From NCBI RefSeq assembly GCF_002911665.1, contig NZ_MTBP01000003.1, positions 124,001 through 188,000 on the forward strand: 64,000 nucleotides of DNA. The letters run 5' to 3'. The stretch comes from Actinomadura rubteroloni (GTDB lineage: Bacteria; Actinomycetota; Actinomycetes; Streptosporangiales; Streptosporangiaceae). Below the pieces are notes generated by a model. The model had not been told where the DNA came from. It saw only the letters and a program-made list of their open reading frames with translations, and searched no databases. Every line of letters starts with the position of its first letter. Position 1 is the first letter of the stretch. Positions 1 to 8,501 of this stretch are shown piece after piece. The position numbers and the translations under genes were made by a program.

Positions 1-113
1 ACAAGGCCGTCGCGGCGGGCCGCGACCGGGACGTCAAGGACGCCGAGGAGGCCCTGACCGCCCGCCGCGCGTGGCTGGCCGAGGCCGAGCGCACGCTCGC
101 CGAGTTCTCGTGA
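1..113 (+). CDS. C-terminal end of a truncated upstream protein (possibly DUF349)
   Basis: Only the last 36 codons are in the window, read in the third frame and ending with TGA at 111-113. The tail is charged and helical (a stretch reading AEEALTARRAWLAEAERTLA) and the codon usage is ordinary high-GC coding. DUF349 proteins end in similar helical repeats and often lie near rarA/alaS in actinomycetes, so DUF349 is a guess from context and composition rather than a recognised motif. It converges on the DUF305 gene with a 34-base gap. Confidence 0.5.
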   Translation, partial: KAVAAGRDRDVKDAEEALTARRAWLAEAERTLAEFS

Positions 114-147
114 CGTCGCGGGGCGGGCCGGGCCCGCCCCGCGACGG

Positions 148-741
148 TCAGGCGCCCCGCTGCCGGAGCATGTCGGTCATCAGGGCGATCTCGGCCTGCT
201 GACCGCGCACCATCGTGCGGGCGAGGCGCTGGACCTGCTCGTCGCCGGTCCGGACGAGGACGGCGCGGGCCATCTCCACCCCGGCCCGGTGGTGGACGAT
301 CATCAGCCGCAGGAACAGCACCTCGGCGTCCCGTCCCGAAGCCCGTTCGAGCGCGGCGAGCTGGGCGGGCGTGGCCATCCCCGGCATCGCCTGCGCCCCG
401 GCCGCCCGGCCCGCGTGGCCTTCGTGGCTCATCCAGCGCATCGGGCCGCGCGGATCGGTCTTCGGCGCGCCCCACCGGTCCAGCCACGCCGTCATCATGC
501 CGATCTGCTGGGACTGCGTGGTGGCGATGTCGTAGGCGAGCGTGCGGACGGCGGTGTCGCGTGTCCGGTCCCGGACGGTCAGCGCCATCCGCACCGCCTG
601 CGCGTGGTGGGTGCTCATGTCGCGGGCGAACCCGGCCTCGGGCCCGTCCGGGCCGGCCGCGCCGGAGCGCAGCGCGGGCAGGACGGCGACGACCGCCACG
701 ATCAGCGCCGCGAGGACGACCGTGACCCGCCGTGCCGTCAC
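148..741 (-). CDS. DUF305 family membrane-anchored His-rich protein
   Basis: This 197-aa protein starts at a GTG whose bases overlap the TGA of the upstream DUF3105 gene (GTGA), so the two are probably translationally coupled. Residues 7-25 form a hydrophobic signal or anchor segment. The rest is the ferritin-like DUF305 fold with its two histidine pairs, MSTHHAQAV (HH at 45-46) and MIVHHRAGVEM (HH at 150-151), and a Met/His-rich stretch at 101-122. DUF305 proteins are extracytoplasmic and often occur near copper or other metal genes; metal binding is inferred. It is the last gene of a three-gene minus-strand unit. An upstream in-frame extension into the DUF3105 gene is a shadow. Confidence 0.85.
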   Translation of the reverse strand: MTARRVTVVLAALIVAVVAVLPALRSGAAGPDGPEAGFARDMSTHHAQAVRMALTVRDRTRDTAVRTLAYDIATTQSQQIGMMTAWLDRWGAPKTDPRGPMRWMSHEGHAGRAAGAQAMPGMATPAQLAALERASGRDAEVLFLRLMIVHHRAGVEMARAVLVRTGDEQVQRLARTMVRGQQAEIALMTDMLRQRGA

Positions 742-1334
742 GGGGCGTCCTTGCCGCCCGAGCAGGGGGCGCCGGGCTCGGGCGTCTGCGGCCCCTTCAC
801 GAACGCGGACATGAACGCGTCGATGCGCGGGTCGTTCGCGTCGGTGACCTTGAGCTGCCGTCCCCACGCGGTGAGCGCGATCGGTGCGCTCAGGTCCGGG
901 TAGGGGCTCATCAGCGAGTAGTCGACGGCGCGGATCCGGCGGGCGAGCGCGTCCACCTGGGCGGCGGCCAGGCCCGGCCGGTAGGCGATCCAGACGGCGC
1001 CGTGCTCCAGGGCGTGGACGGCGTTCTCGTTCCGCAGCGGCGCGGTGTAGACGCGGGCGTCGCAGTTCTGCCACGTCGGGTCGTGGTCGCCGCCCATCGG
1101 CGGGCTGTCGGGGTAGCGGACGGGTCCGGTCGTGTGGTTCTGGCTGAGGTCGTCCTTCACGACGAGCCCCGCGATGCCGTCCCCGTCCCCGGCGGGCCGG
1201 GACCGGACGAACGCGACGGCGATGGCCGCGACGGCGATCAGCCCGACGACGGTGAAGAAGGCGATGGACCCCCACGGCGTCCGCCGCTCGGTCAGGACGT
1301 TCTTGCGCGCGCGGGCGCGCGTGTTCGCTGGCAT
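738..1334 (-). CDS. DUF3105 domain membrane protein
   Basis: This is a 198-aa protein with a basic N-terminus, one membrane segment at about 23-43 and a C-terminal extracytoplasmic domain. The domain carries the DUF3105 hallmarks PPMGGDHDPTWQNC (about 78-91) and NAVHALEHGAVWI (about 104-116). The His, Cys and Asp residues in these motifs look like a metal or redox site, but no activity is established for the family. It overlaps the downstream DUF305 gene by four bases and follows the 136-aa membrane protein by 52 bases. DUF3105 and DUF305 genes are frequent neighbours in Actinomycetota. The ATG start places the membrane segment in the usual position. Confidence 0.85.
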   Translation of the reverse strand: MPANTRARARKNVLTERRTPWGSIAFFTVVGLIAVAAIAVAFVRSRPAGDGDGIAGLVVKDDLSQNHTTGPVRYPDSPPMGGDHDPTWQNCDARVYTAPLRNENAVHALEHGAVWIAYRPGLAAAQVDALARRIRAVDYSLMSPYPDLSAPIALTAWGRQLKVTDANDPRIDAFMSAFVKGPQTPEPGAPCSGGKDAP

Positions 1335-1386
1335 GACGAAAGATCTCCAGATGCTGGAAGGGAAACGGGCTGGCGGCGGGGGCCGT

Positions 1387-1797
1387 CTACAGCCGGAGCA
1401 CCTGGAGCGAGGCGAGCGATGGGGCGGGGGCGGCGAGCGGCGGCGGCAGGGCCAGCGTCCACCCGCTTCGGGCGGGCCGCCGGTTCCCGGCGCGGCGGGG
1501 GAGCGCGGCCAGCGCGAACGCCAGCAGGCCGAACAGGACGGGCAGCGCGAGGCAGCACGCGTCCACCGGGAACCCGGGGTGGCCGGACGGCGCGGCTGCG
1601 TGGACGGCGCCGTCCGAGACGGACGCCGGAAGGTCCGCCGGGGCGTGCAGGCTGTGCGCGGTGCAGATCTCCCGGGGCGGCGCGTGCCCGAGCCCGTAGC
1701 TGAACACCAGGCCCGCCGCGACGAACAGGGCGAGCAGCAGCCCGAGCGGACCGCGCCGGGGGCGCTCGGTCCGGTCGGCGGTGCCGGTCGCGTTCAC
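1387..1797 (-). CDS. Small two-helix membrane protein, DUF6153-like
   Basis: This is a 136-aa protein with a GTG start. The N-terminal membrane segment at about 17-36 is followed by GHAPPREICTAHSLH, and a Cys-Cys pair begins a second hydrophobic segment at about 84-103. The tail is Ala/Pro-rich and probably disordered. Size, topology and the Gly-His-Ala motif after the first helix fit the DUF6153 group of small actinobacterial membrane proteins that sit near DUF305 genes; I hold that name tentatively. It heads the minus-strand trio. A TATTCT element ends six bases upstream of the GTG, suggesting a leaderless transcript. Confidence 0.6.
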   Translation of the reverse strand: MNATGTADRTERPRRGPLGLLLALFVAAGLVFSYGLGHAPPREICTAHSLHAPADLPASVSDGAVHAAAPSGHPGFPVDACCLALPVLFGLLAFALAALPRRAGNRRPARSGWTLALPPPLAAPAPSLASLQVLRL

Positions 1798-1865
1798 GTG
1801 CGCAGAATACCCGGAACCCGGCCGGACGGTCCCGGGCCGTCGGTGCCGCGAGATAGTGTCGGAGC
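1798..1865. promoter_or_regulatory. Divergent promoter region between the DUF trio and rarA
   Basis: On the minus strand a TATTCT -10 (plus-strand bases 1804-1809) lies six bases before the GTG at 1797. On the plus strand TAGTGT (1854-1859) lies six bases before the rarA GTG at 1866. Both spacings would put transcription starts at the start codons, as in leaderless actinobacterial mRNAs. No convincing -35 hexamer is visible for either. Confidence 0.35.
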
Positions 1866-3272
1866 GTGACGAACCGGCGGGAGACGGGGCAGGCGGACGG
1901 CCTTTTCGAGGACCCGTCCGTCCCGGCGGCCCCGCCGGACCCGGCGCCGCGCGCCGAGGTCGCCGAGGTCGCCGACGACTCCGGCGGCCCGCTGGCCGTC
2001 CGGATGCGCCCCCGCTCGCTGGACGAGGTCGTCGGCCAGCGCCATCTGCTCGGCCCCGGCACCCCGATCCGGCAGCTCGTCGACCGGGACGTCCCGATGT
2101 CGCTGCTGCTGTGGGGCCCGCCCGGCACCGGCAAGACGACGCTCGCCACCGTCGTCAGCCGCGTCACCGCGCGCCGCTTCGTGGAGGTCTCGGCGGTCAG
2201 CGACGGCGTCAAGCGCGTCCGCGCCGAGATCGAGCTGGCCCGCAGGGAACTGGGGATGACCGGCCGCCAGACCGTCCTGTTCGTGGACGAGGTCCACCGC
2301 TTCAACAAGGCCCAGCAGGACGCGCTGCTGCCCGCCGTCGAGAACCGCTGGGTGTCGTTCATCGGCGCCACCACCGAGAACCCGTTCTTCTCGGTGATCA
2401 GCCCGCTGCTGTCGCGGTCGCTGCTGCTGACGCTGGAGCCGCTGGAGGAGGACGACCTGCGCGAGGTCATCGCCCGCGCCCTCGCCGACGAACGCGGCCT
2501 CGCCGGGGCCGTCGCGCTCGACCCGGCCGCCGAGGACCACCTGGTCCGGCTCGCCGGGGGCGACGCCCGCCGCACCCTCACCTACCTGGAGGCTGCGGCG
2601 CTGGTCGCCCCCGAGGACGGGACGATCGACGTCACGGTCCTGGAGAAGGCCGTCGACCGCGCCGCCGTCCGCTACGACCGCGAGGGCGACCAGCACTACG
2701 ACGTCATCAGCGCGTTCATCAAGAGCATCCGGGGCAGCGACGTGGACGCCGCCCTGCACTACCTCGCCCGGATGATCGAGGCCGGCGAGGACCCCCGGTT
2801 CATCGCGCGGCGGATCGTCGTCCACGCCAGCGAGGACGTCGGGATGGCCGACCCGACCGCGCTGCAGACCGCCGTCGCCGCCGCCCAGGCCGTCGAGCTG
2901 GTCGGGCTGCCCGAGGCGCGGATCAACCTCGCGCAGGCCGTGATCCACCTGGCGCTCGCGCCGAAGTCCAACGCGGTGATCAAGGCGGTGGACGCGGCGA
3001 TGGCGGACGTCCGCAAGGGCCTCGCCGGACCCGTCCCGAACCATTTGCGCGACGCCCACTACAAGGGCGCGGCCCGCCTCGGCCACGGCGAGGGCTACCA
3101 GTACGCCCACGACCATCCCGGCGGGGTCGTCCGGCAGCAGTACGCCCCCGACAACGTGGACGGACGCGACTATTACCGTCCCACCCGGCACGGAGCCGAG
3201 GCCCGGTTCACCGAGGTCCTTACCCGGATTCGGTCCGTCTTGCGGGGACACGGCGCACAAGGTGGCGTCTGA
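1866..3272 (+). CDS. rarA: Replication-associated recombination protein A (RarA/MgsA AAA+ ATPase)
   Basis: This is a 468-aa AAA+ ATPase of the RarA/MgsA/WRNIP1 family, which acts at stalled replication forks with SSB and clamp-loader-like partners. The Walker A motif GPPGTGKT is at 84-91, Walker B LFVDEVHRF at about 138-146, sensor 1 GATTENP at 167-173, and the LLSRS segment supplies an arginine finger. The C-terminal half has the family's tetramerisation region ending near GGVVRQQYAP. Length matches homologues. The first 45 residues are poorly conserved and Pro/Ala-rich. The GTG start follows GGAGC. It stands alone between the divergent DUF trio and the alaS operon. Confidence 0.95.
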   Translation: MTNRRETGQADGLFEDPSVPAAPPDPAPRAEVAEVADDSGGPLAVRMRPRSLDEVVGQRHLLGPGTPIRQLVDRDVPMSLLLWGPPGTGKTTLATVVSRVTARRFVEVSAVSDGVKRVRAEIELARRELGMTGRQTVLFVDEVHRFNKAQQDALLPAVENRWVSFIGATTENPFFSVISPLLSRSLLLTLEPLEEDDLREVIARALADERGLAGAVALDPAAEDHLVRLAGGDARRTLTYLEAAALVAPEDGTIDVTVLEKAVDRAAVRYDREGDQHYDVISAFIKSIRGSDVDAALHYLARMIEAGEDPRFIARRIVVHASEDVGMADPTALQTAVAAAQAVELVGLPEARINLAQAVIHLALAPKSNAVIKAVDAAMADVRKGLAGPVPNHLRDAHYKGAARLGHGEGYQYAHDHPGGVVRQQYAPDNVDGRDYYRPTRHGAEARFTEVLTRIRSVLRGHGAQGGV

Positions 3273-3490
3273 CCGGACGATCATGGCAGGCTGACCGGGC
3301 GGGCGAGCGCCCCGGCCCGATCGCCGGAGGACTCCACGTTGGGCGGTTCGTCCCGATAATCTGCTGGGCACGGCCGGTCCCGCCGCGCCGGGCCGCGCCG
3401 TTGCGGCCGCGCGGACCAGGACGGCGCCCACGGTAGGGTGCGTTTCCGGCCCGGCCGTGCCGACGCGACGTGCCGACGCAAACCGAACGG

Positions 3491-3898
3491 ATGACCCTCA
3501 TGCTCACTGGCGGACAGCTCGCAGGTCTCATCGTGGCCGTGTTCTGGGCTGTGCTGGTCTCCTTCCTGGCCTACACGCTGCTGCGCCTCGCGCGGCTGCT
3601 CGGCGAGGCCGGCAAGGTCGTCGCGGAGATCGGCGAGCAGGCCGGCCCGCTGCTGGACGACATGAACCGCACCGTGCGGCGCGCCAACGAGCAGCTCGGC
3701 CGGACCGACGTGATCACCAAGCAGGTCGCGGGCGTCACGCAGAACGTCTCGGCGGTGACGACCGTCATGACGTCCGTGGTCGGCGGGCCGCTGGTCAAGG
3801 CCGCCGCGTTCTCCTACGGCGTCCGCAAGGCGCTCGGGAACAAGGGCGACACCGGACGGCCGCAGCTCCCGCGCGGCGGGGAGAAGGGACGGCGATGA
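3491..3898 (+). CDS. DUF948 family membrane protein
   Basis: This is a roughly 135-aa protein with one N-terminal membrane helix (GLIVAVFWAVLVSFLAYTLL) followed by an amphipathic, coiled-coil-like region. Its phrases GPLLDDMNRTVRRANEQL and DVITKQVAGVTQNVSAVTTV recall a HAMP or methyl-accepting linker, which is the DUF948 pattern. The start is uncertain: GTG 3470, ATG 3491 and ATG 3500 are all in frame. I chose 3491, because the conserved part begins just after it. It overlaps the next gene by ATGA, and its position before DUF6167 and alaS is conserved in streptomycetes and relatives. Function is unknown. Confidence 0.8.
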   Translation: MTLMLTGGQLAGLIVAVFWAVLVSFLAYTLLRLARLLGEAGKVVAEIGEQAGPLLDDMNRTVRRANEQLGRTDVITKQVAGVTQNVSAVTTVMTSVVGGPLVKAAAFSYGVRKALGNKGDTGRPQLPRGGEKGRR

Positions 3899-4230
3899 AG
3901 CGGCTGTTCTGGCTTTCGGTCGGCGCCGGCGCCGGGGTCTACGCCTCGCACCGGGTGAAGCGGCGGGTCGAGCGGTTCGCCCGCGCCTGGTCGCCCGACA
4001 ACGTCGCCGCCCGCGCCGTCGCGTCCGGGCAGGACGCGGGGGAGCGCCTGCGGCACCGCATCCGGGACTTCGCCTCCGACGTGCGCACCGAGATGGCCGC
4101 GCGCGAGGAGGAACTGCGCGAGGCCGTCCGGCTGGACCAGGCACCGCCCACGCCGGAGGAGGCCGGGCCCCGCCGGATCATCCGCGCGGCCCGCTATTCG
4201 ATCATCGACGACGACAAGGATGGCCACTGA
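3895..4230 (+). CDS. DUF6167-like small protein
   Basis: This 111-aa protein begins with a short hydrophobic segment (LFWLSVGAGAGVYASHRV) followed by a basic, helical region and an acidic tail (SIIDDDKDGH). The ATG overlaps the DUF948 stop codon, so it is co-translated with it, and alaS starts two bases after its stop. Gene position and the RLFWL...GVYA..R start match the DUF6167 family found in this place in actinomycetes. The role is unknown; a membrane-associated partner of the DUF948 protein is a reasonable inference from coupling. Confidence 0.75.
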   Translation: MKRLFWLSVGAGAGVYASHRVKRRVERFARAWSPDNVAARAVASGQDAGERLRHRIRDFASDVRTEMAAREEELREAVRLDQAPPTPEEAGPRRIIRAARYSIIDDDKDGH

Positions 4231-4232
4231 TC

Positions 4233-6902
4233 ATGGAGTCGGCAGAGGTCGCGCGGCGCTTCCTCAACTTCTTCGCCGAGCGCGGGCACACGGTCGTGCC
4301 GTCGGCCAGCCTGATCGCCGAGGACCCGACGCTGCTGCTCGTGCCCGCCGGGATGGTGCCGTTCAAGCCCTACTTCCTCGGCCAGCGCACGCCGCCGTCG
4401 CCGCGCATGACGAGCGCGCAGAAGTGCGTCCGCACCCCGGACATCGAAGAGGTCGGCAAGACCACGCGGCACGCCACCTTCTTCCAGATGCTCGGCAACT
4501 TCTCCATCGGGGACTACTTCAAGGAGCAGGCGATCCCGTTCGCCTGGGAGCTGCTGACGCGCTCGCGCGACGACGGCGGCTTCGGCTTCCCCGAAGAGAA
4601 GCTCTGGGTCACCGTCTACACCGACGACGATGAGGCCCAGGACCTGTGGCACAGGGGGGTCGGCGTCCCGCTGGAGCGCATCCAGCGCCGCGGCCTGGCC
4701 GACAACTACTGGCACATGGGCGTCCCCGGCCCCGGCGGCCCCTGCTCGGAGATCTACTACGACCGGGGGCCCGAGCACGGCCGCGAGGGCGGGCCCGTCG
4801 CCGACGAGGACCGGTACCTGGAGGTCTGGAACCTCGTCTTCATGCAGAAGCAGCTCGGGACCGTCCGCTCCAAGGTCGACTTCGACGTCGTCGGGGACCT
4901 GCCGTCGCGCAACATCGACACCGGCATGGGCCTGGAGCGCATGGCGGCGATCCTCCAGGGCGTCGACAACATCTACGAGACCGACACCCTGTGGCGCGTC
5001 CTGGAGCGCGCGGCCGAGCTGACCGGCGCCAAGTACGGCGCCGACCACCGCGCGGACGTGTCGCTGCGCGTCATCGCCGACCACGTCCGCAGCGGGACGA
5101 TGATGGTCGCCGACGGCATCCGCCCCGGCAACGAGGGGCGCGGCTACGTGCTGCGCCGCATCCTGCGCCGGTCCGTCCGCAACCTGCGGCTCCTCGGCGG
5201 GCAGGACGCCGGGCTCATGCACGCGCTCACCGACGTCGCCATCGCCGCGATGGGCGAGCAGTACCCCGACCTCGTCCGGACCGCCGCGAACATCCACACC
5301 GTGATCGACGCGGAGGAGGAGTCGTTCCTCCAGACGCTCCGCACCGGCACGGCGATCTTCGACACGGCCGTCGCGGAGACCCGGAGCGCGGGCGCCGGCG
5401 CGCTGCCCGGCGCGCAGGCGTTCAAGCTCCACGACACCTACGGCTTCCCGATCGACCTCACGCTGGAGATGGCCGCCGAGCAGGGCCTGCGCGTGGACGA
5501 GGACGGCTTCCGCCGGCTCATGGCCGAGCAGCGCGACCGCGCCAAGAAGGACGCCCGCGAGAAGAAGACCGGCAACCTCGACGTCTCCGTCCTGGACGAG
5601 CTGCTCACCCGCTCGGGCGGACGCGTCGACTTCACCGGCTACGGCGCGGTGACCGGCGACGCCCGCGTGGTCGGGCTGATCATCGACGGCGCCAACGTCG
5701 CGGCGGCCGGGGAGGGCACCGAGGTCGAGGTCGTCCTGGACCGCACCCCCTTCTACGCCGAGGGCGGCGGCCAGCTCGCCGACCACGGCGCGATCACCTT
5801 CGGCAGTGGCGCCCGCGTCGAGGTCCGCGACGTCCAGACGCCGCTGGCCGGGCTGATCGTCCACCGGGGGACGGTCGTGTCGGGCGAGGCCCGCGTCGGC
5901 GACACCGCGTTCGCCGAGGTCGACGTCGAGCGGCGCCGCGCGATCTCCCGCTCGCACACCGCGACCCACATGGTCCACGCCGGGTTCCGCCGCGCGCTCG
6001 GCGAGTCCGCCGCGCAGGCCGGGTCGGAGAACTCCCCGGGCCGGTTCCGGTTCGACTTCACCGCCTCGGGCGCCGTCCCGCCGAGCGTGCTGCGCGACGT
6101 GGAGGACGAGGTCAACGCCGTCCTCATCGAGGACCTGGACGTCCGCTGGTTCAACACCTCCATCGACGAGGCCCGCGCGATGGGCGCCCTGGCGCTGTTC
6201 GGCGAGAAGTACGGCGACGAGGTCCGCGTCGTGGAGGTCGGCGACTACTCCCGCGAACTCTGCGGCGGGACGCACGTCGCGTCGTCCGGGCAGCTCGGGC
6301 TGGTCAAGGTGCTCGGCGAGTCGTCCATCGGCGCCGGCGTCCGCCGCGTCGAGGCCCTGGTCGGCGTGGACGCGTTCCGCTTCCTCGCCCGCGAGAGCGT
6401 GCTCGTCGCGCAGCTCGCCGAGCAGATGAAGGTCCGCAAGGAGCAGCTCCCCGAGCGGGTCTCGGGGATCGTCGCGCGGCTGCGCGAGGCCGAGAAGGAA
6501 CTGGAGAAGCTGCGCTCCCAGCAGGTCCTCGCCGTCGCCGGTTCGCTGGCCGACGGCGCGGCCGACCTCGGCGGCGTCGCGTTCGTCGGGCACCGCGTCC
6601 CGGACGGCACCGGCGCCGACGACCTGCGCAAGCTCGCCGCCGACGTGCGCGGGCGCCTTTCCGGACGGCCCGCCGTCGTCATGGTCGCGGGCGTGCCCAA
6701 GGACCGGCCCGTCGTCGTCATCGCCGTCAGCGAGGGCGCGCGCGAGCGCGGCCTGAAGGCGGGCGCGCTGGTCGGCGTCGCCGCCCGGACGCTCGGCGGC
6801 GGCGGGGGCGGCAAGGACGACATGGCCCAGGGCGGCGGCTCGGACGCCGCCGCGATCGGGGACGCGCTGGCGGCCGTCCGCCGCGCGGTCGAGGCACCGT
6901 GA
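4233..6902 (+). CDS. alaS: Alanyl-tRNA synthetase
   Basis: This 889-aa class II enzyme charges tRNA-Ala. The N-terminal catalytic core includes TLLLVPAGMVPFKP, motif 2 around KTTRHATFFQMLGNFSIGDY, and motif 3 GMGLERMAAILQG. The editing domain carries the zinc/editing motifs HTATH (575-579) and CGGTH (677-681). The C-Ala domain follows, with a Gly-rich GGGGGGKDDMAQGGG segment near the end. Length is typical. The ATG lies two bases after the DUF6167 stop. It is the largest gene of the DUF948-DUF6167-alaS-ruvX-mltG-aroE operon, and ruvX follows after 13 bases. Confidence 0.98.
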   Translation: MESAEVARRFLNFFAERGHTVVPSASLIAEDPTLLLVPAGMVPFKPYFLGQRTPPSPRMTSAQKCVRTPDIEEVGKTTRHATFFQMLGNFSIGDYFKEQAIPFAWELLTRSRDDGGFGFPEEKLWVTVYTDDDEAQDLWHRGVGVPLERIQRRGLADNYWHMGVPGPGGPCSEIYYDRGPEHGREGGPVADEDRYLEVWNLVFMQKQLGTVRSKVDFDVVGDLPSRNIDTGMGLERMAAILQGVDNIYETDTLWRVLERAAELTGAKYGADHRADVSLRVIADHVRSGTMMVADGIRPGNEGRGYVLRRILRRSVRNLRLLGGQDAGLMHALTDVAIAAMGEQYPDLVRTAANIHTVIDAEEESFLQTLRTGTAIFDTAVAETRSAGAGALPGAQAFKLHDTYGFPIDLTLEMAAEQGLRVDEDGFRRLMAEQRDRAKKDAREKKTGNLDVSVLDELLTRSGGRVDFTGYGAVTGDARVVGLIIDGANVAAAGEGTEVEVVLDRTPFYAEGGGQLADHGAITFGSGARVEVRDVQTPLAGLIVHRGTVVSGEARVGDTAFAEVDVERRRAISRSHTATHMVHAGFRRALGESAAQAGSENSPGRFRFDFTASGAVPPSVLRDVEDEVNAVLIEDLDVRWFNTSIDEARAMGALALFGEKYGDEVRVVEVGDYSRELCGGTHVASSGQLGLVKVLGESSIGAGVRRVEALVGVDAFRFLARESVLVAQLAEQMKVRKEQLPERVSGIVARLREAEKELEKLRSQQVLAVAGSLADGAADLGGVAFVGHRVPDGTGADDLRKLAADVRGRLSGRPAVVMVAGVPKDRPVVVIAVSEGARERGLKAGALVGVAARTLGGGGGGKDDMAQGGGSDAAAIGDALAAVRRAVEAP

Positions 6903-6915
6903 GCGGGGCGGCGCG

Positions 6916-7371
6916 ATGAGGACCGGCGTCCGGCTCGGCGTCGACGTGGGGAGCGTTCGCACCGGGGTCGCCCGCAGCGACCCCGGCGGCGTGCTCGCCA
7001 CCCCGCTGGAGACCGTCCGCAGCGGGCGCGGCGACGTGGACCGGCTCGTCGCGCTGGTCGCCGAGTACGAGGCCGTCGAGGTCGTCGTCGGGCTGCCCAC
7101 CTCCCTGTCGGGGCGGGAGGGACCGGCCGCCGCGTCCGCGCGCCGGTTCGCCCGGATGCTGGCCCGGCGGCTCCCCGCCGGGACCGTCCGGATGTACGAC
7201 GAGCGGCTCACCACCGTCACGGCGGAGAGCGGACTGCGCGCGAGCGGCGTGCGCGGCCAGGCCCGCCGCAAGGTCGTGGACCAGGCCGCCGCCGTCGTGC
7301 TGCTGCAGGCGGCGCTGGACGCCGAACGGACCACGGGCCGTCCCCCGGGCGAGAGCGTCGGTGAGCGCTGA
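6916..7371 (+). CDS. ruvX: Putative pre-16S rRNA nuclease / Holliday junction resolvase-like RuvX (YqgF)
   Basis: This is a 151-aa RNase H-like protein. The first strand motif LGVDVGSVRTGVA carries the expected catalytic Asp, followed by EVVVGLPTSLSGREG, the YDERLTTVTAE segment and a terminal KVVDQAAAVVLLQ with the last catalytic Asp. Length and motif order match YqgF/RuvX, required for 16S rRNA 5' maturation in Escherichia coli and sometimes annotated as a resolvase. Its stop overlaps the mltG ATG by one base, so translation is coupled. Confidence 0.93.
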   Translation: MRTGVRLGVDVGSVRTGVARSDPGGVLATPLETVRSGRGDVDRLVALVAEYEAVEVVVGLPTSLSGREGPAAASARRFARMLARRLPAGTVRMYDERLTTVTAESGLRASGVRGQARRKVVDQAAAVVLLQAALDAERTTGRPPGESVGER

Positions 7372-8501
7372 TGAACGATCTGGACCTGTTCTCCGAGCAG
7401 CCCCGCGAGGAGCGGCGGCGCCGTCCCGCGCGCGTCCGGCAGCGCCGCAAACGCCGCAGCGGCAGCGCCGCGTTCCTGTTCTCGATGGCGTTCCTCGTCG
7501 CGGTCGTCGGCACCGGCGGCGTCCTCGGCGCCGCGTGGCTGAACAACCGCATCCACCCGCCGGACTACTCCGGCGCGGGCACCGGGACCGTGACCGTCCA
7601 GGTCGCCGAGGGGGCCACCGGACGCGCCATCGGGGACGCGCTGCAGGAGCACGGCGTCATCCGCAGCGTCGCCGCGTTCCTCAAGGTCTACGCGGGGGAG
7701 ACCCGCGCCAGCTCGATCCAGCCCGGCTTCTACCAGATGCGGCAGAAGATGTCGTCGCACGCCGCGATGGCGCTGCTGCTGGACCCGAAGTCGCGCGCGG
7801 GCAACCAGATCACGATCCCCGAGGGACAGCGCGCGAGCGAGATCTACGGGTTGCTGGCCAAGAAGACCGGCATCCCGGTGCGCAAGTTCCAGACCGCCGC
7901 CAAGGACGGTGCGGCGCTCGGCCTCCCGTCCTACGCGCGCGGCAAGGTCGAGGGCTACCTGTTCCCGGGCCGCTACGACCTGGACCCGAACGCGTCCGCC
8001 GCCGGGATCCTCAAGGACATGGTCGCCCGGTTCAAGAAGGAGACCGAGGACCTGGACCTGGAGTCCAAGGCGTCCGAGGTGGGGCTGAAGCCGGGCGACG
8101 TCGTCGTCCTCGCCAGCCTGCTCCAGGCCGAGGGCGGCACCGAGGAGGACTACCCCAAGATCGCCCGCGTCCTCTACAACCGCCTGAACCGGGGCATGAA
8201 GCTCCAGCTCGACACGACCGTGCTGTACGCGCTGAACAAGCGCACCTTGCACGTCACCTACAAGGACACGGCCGTCCGGTCGCCCTACAGCACCTACTAC
8301 GTCAAGGGCCTGCCGGCCGGCGCGATCGACAGCCCCGGCGAGGCCGCGCTGAAGGCCGCGCTGGCGCCCGCCAAGGGCGACTGGCTGTACTTCGTGACCA
8401 CCGACCCCTCCACCGGGTACACCGAGTACGGCGTCACCGACGCCGACTTCACCCGGATGAAGAACAAGCTGGACAAGTGGCTGGAGAAGCACCCCGAATG
8501 A
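7371..8501 (+). CDS. mltG: Endolytic peptidoglycan transglycosylase MltG
   Basis: This is a 376-aa protein with an Arg/Lys-rich cytoplasmic N-terminus, one membrane helix at about 33-56 and a periplasm-side YceG domain. The catalytic segment is LASLLQAEGGTEEDYPKIA, with the catalytic Glu at residue 254, followed by VLYNRLNRGMKLQLDTTVLY. MltG cuts nascent glycan strands inside the chain and sets their length. It sits between ruvX (one-base overlap) and aroE (ATGA overlap), the usual actinobacterial and firmicute order. No unusual residues were seen. Confidence 0.95.
   Translation: MNDLDLFSEQPREERRRRPARVRQRRKRRSGSAAFLFSMAFLVAVVGTGGVLGAAWLNNRIHPPDYSGAGTGTVTVQVAEGATGRAIGDALQEHGVIRSVAAFLKVYAGETRASSIQPGFYQMRQKMSSHAAMALLLDPKSRAGNQITIPEGQRASEIYGLLAKKTGIPVRKFQTAAKDGAALGLPSYARGKVEGYLFPGRYDLDPNASAAGILKDMVARFKKETEDLDLESKASEVGLKPGDVVVLASLLQAEGGTEEDYPKIARVLYNRLNRGMKLQLDTTVLYALNKRTLHVTYKDTAVRSPYSTYYVKGLPAGAIDSPGEAALKAALAPAKGDWLYFVTTDPSTGYTEYGVTDADFTRMKNKLDKWLEKHPE

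Noticed and set aside
4194..8492. A 1432-codon open frame on the minus strand opposite alaS, ruvX and mltG
   Set aside because: It mirrors the coding frames of three well-recognised plus-strand genes; its composition (Arg/Gly/Val-rich) and lack of motifs are typical of GC-driven shadow frames.
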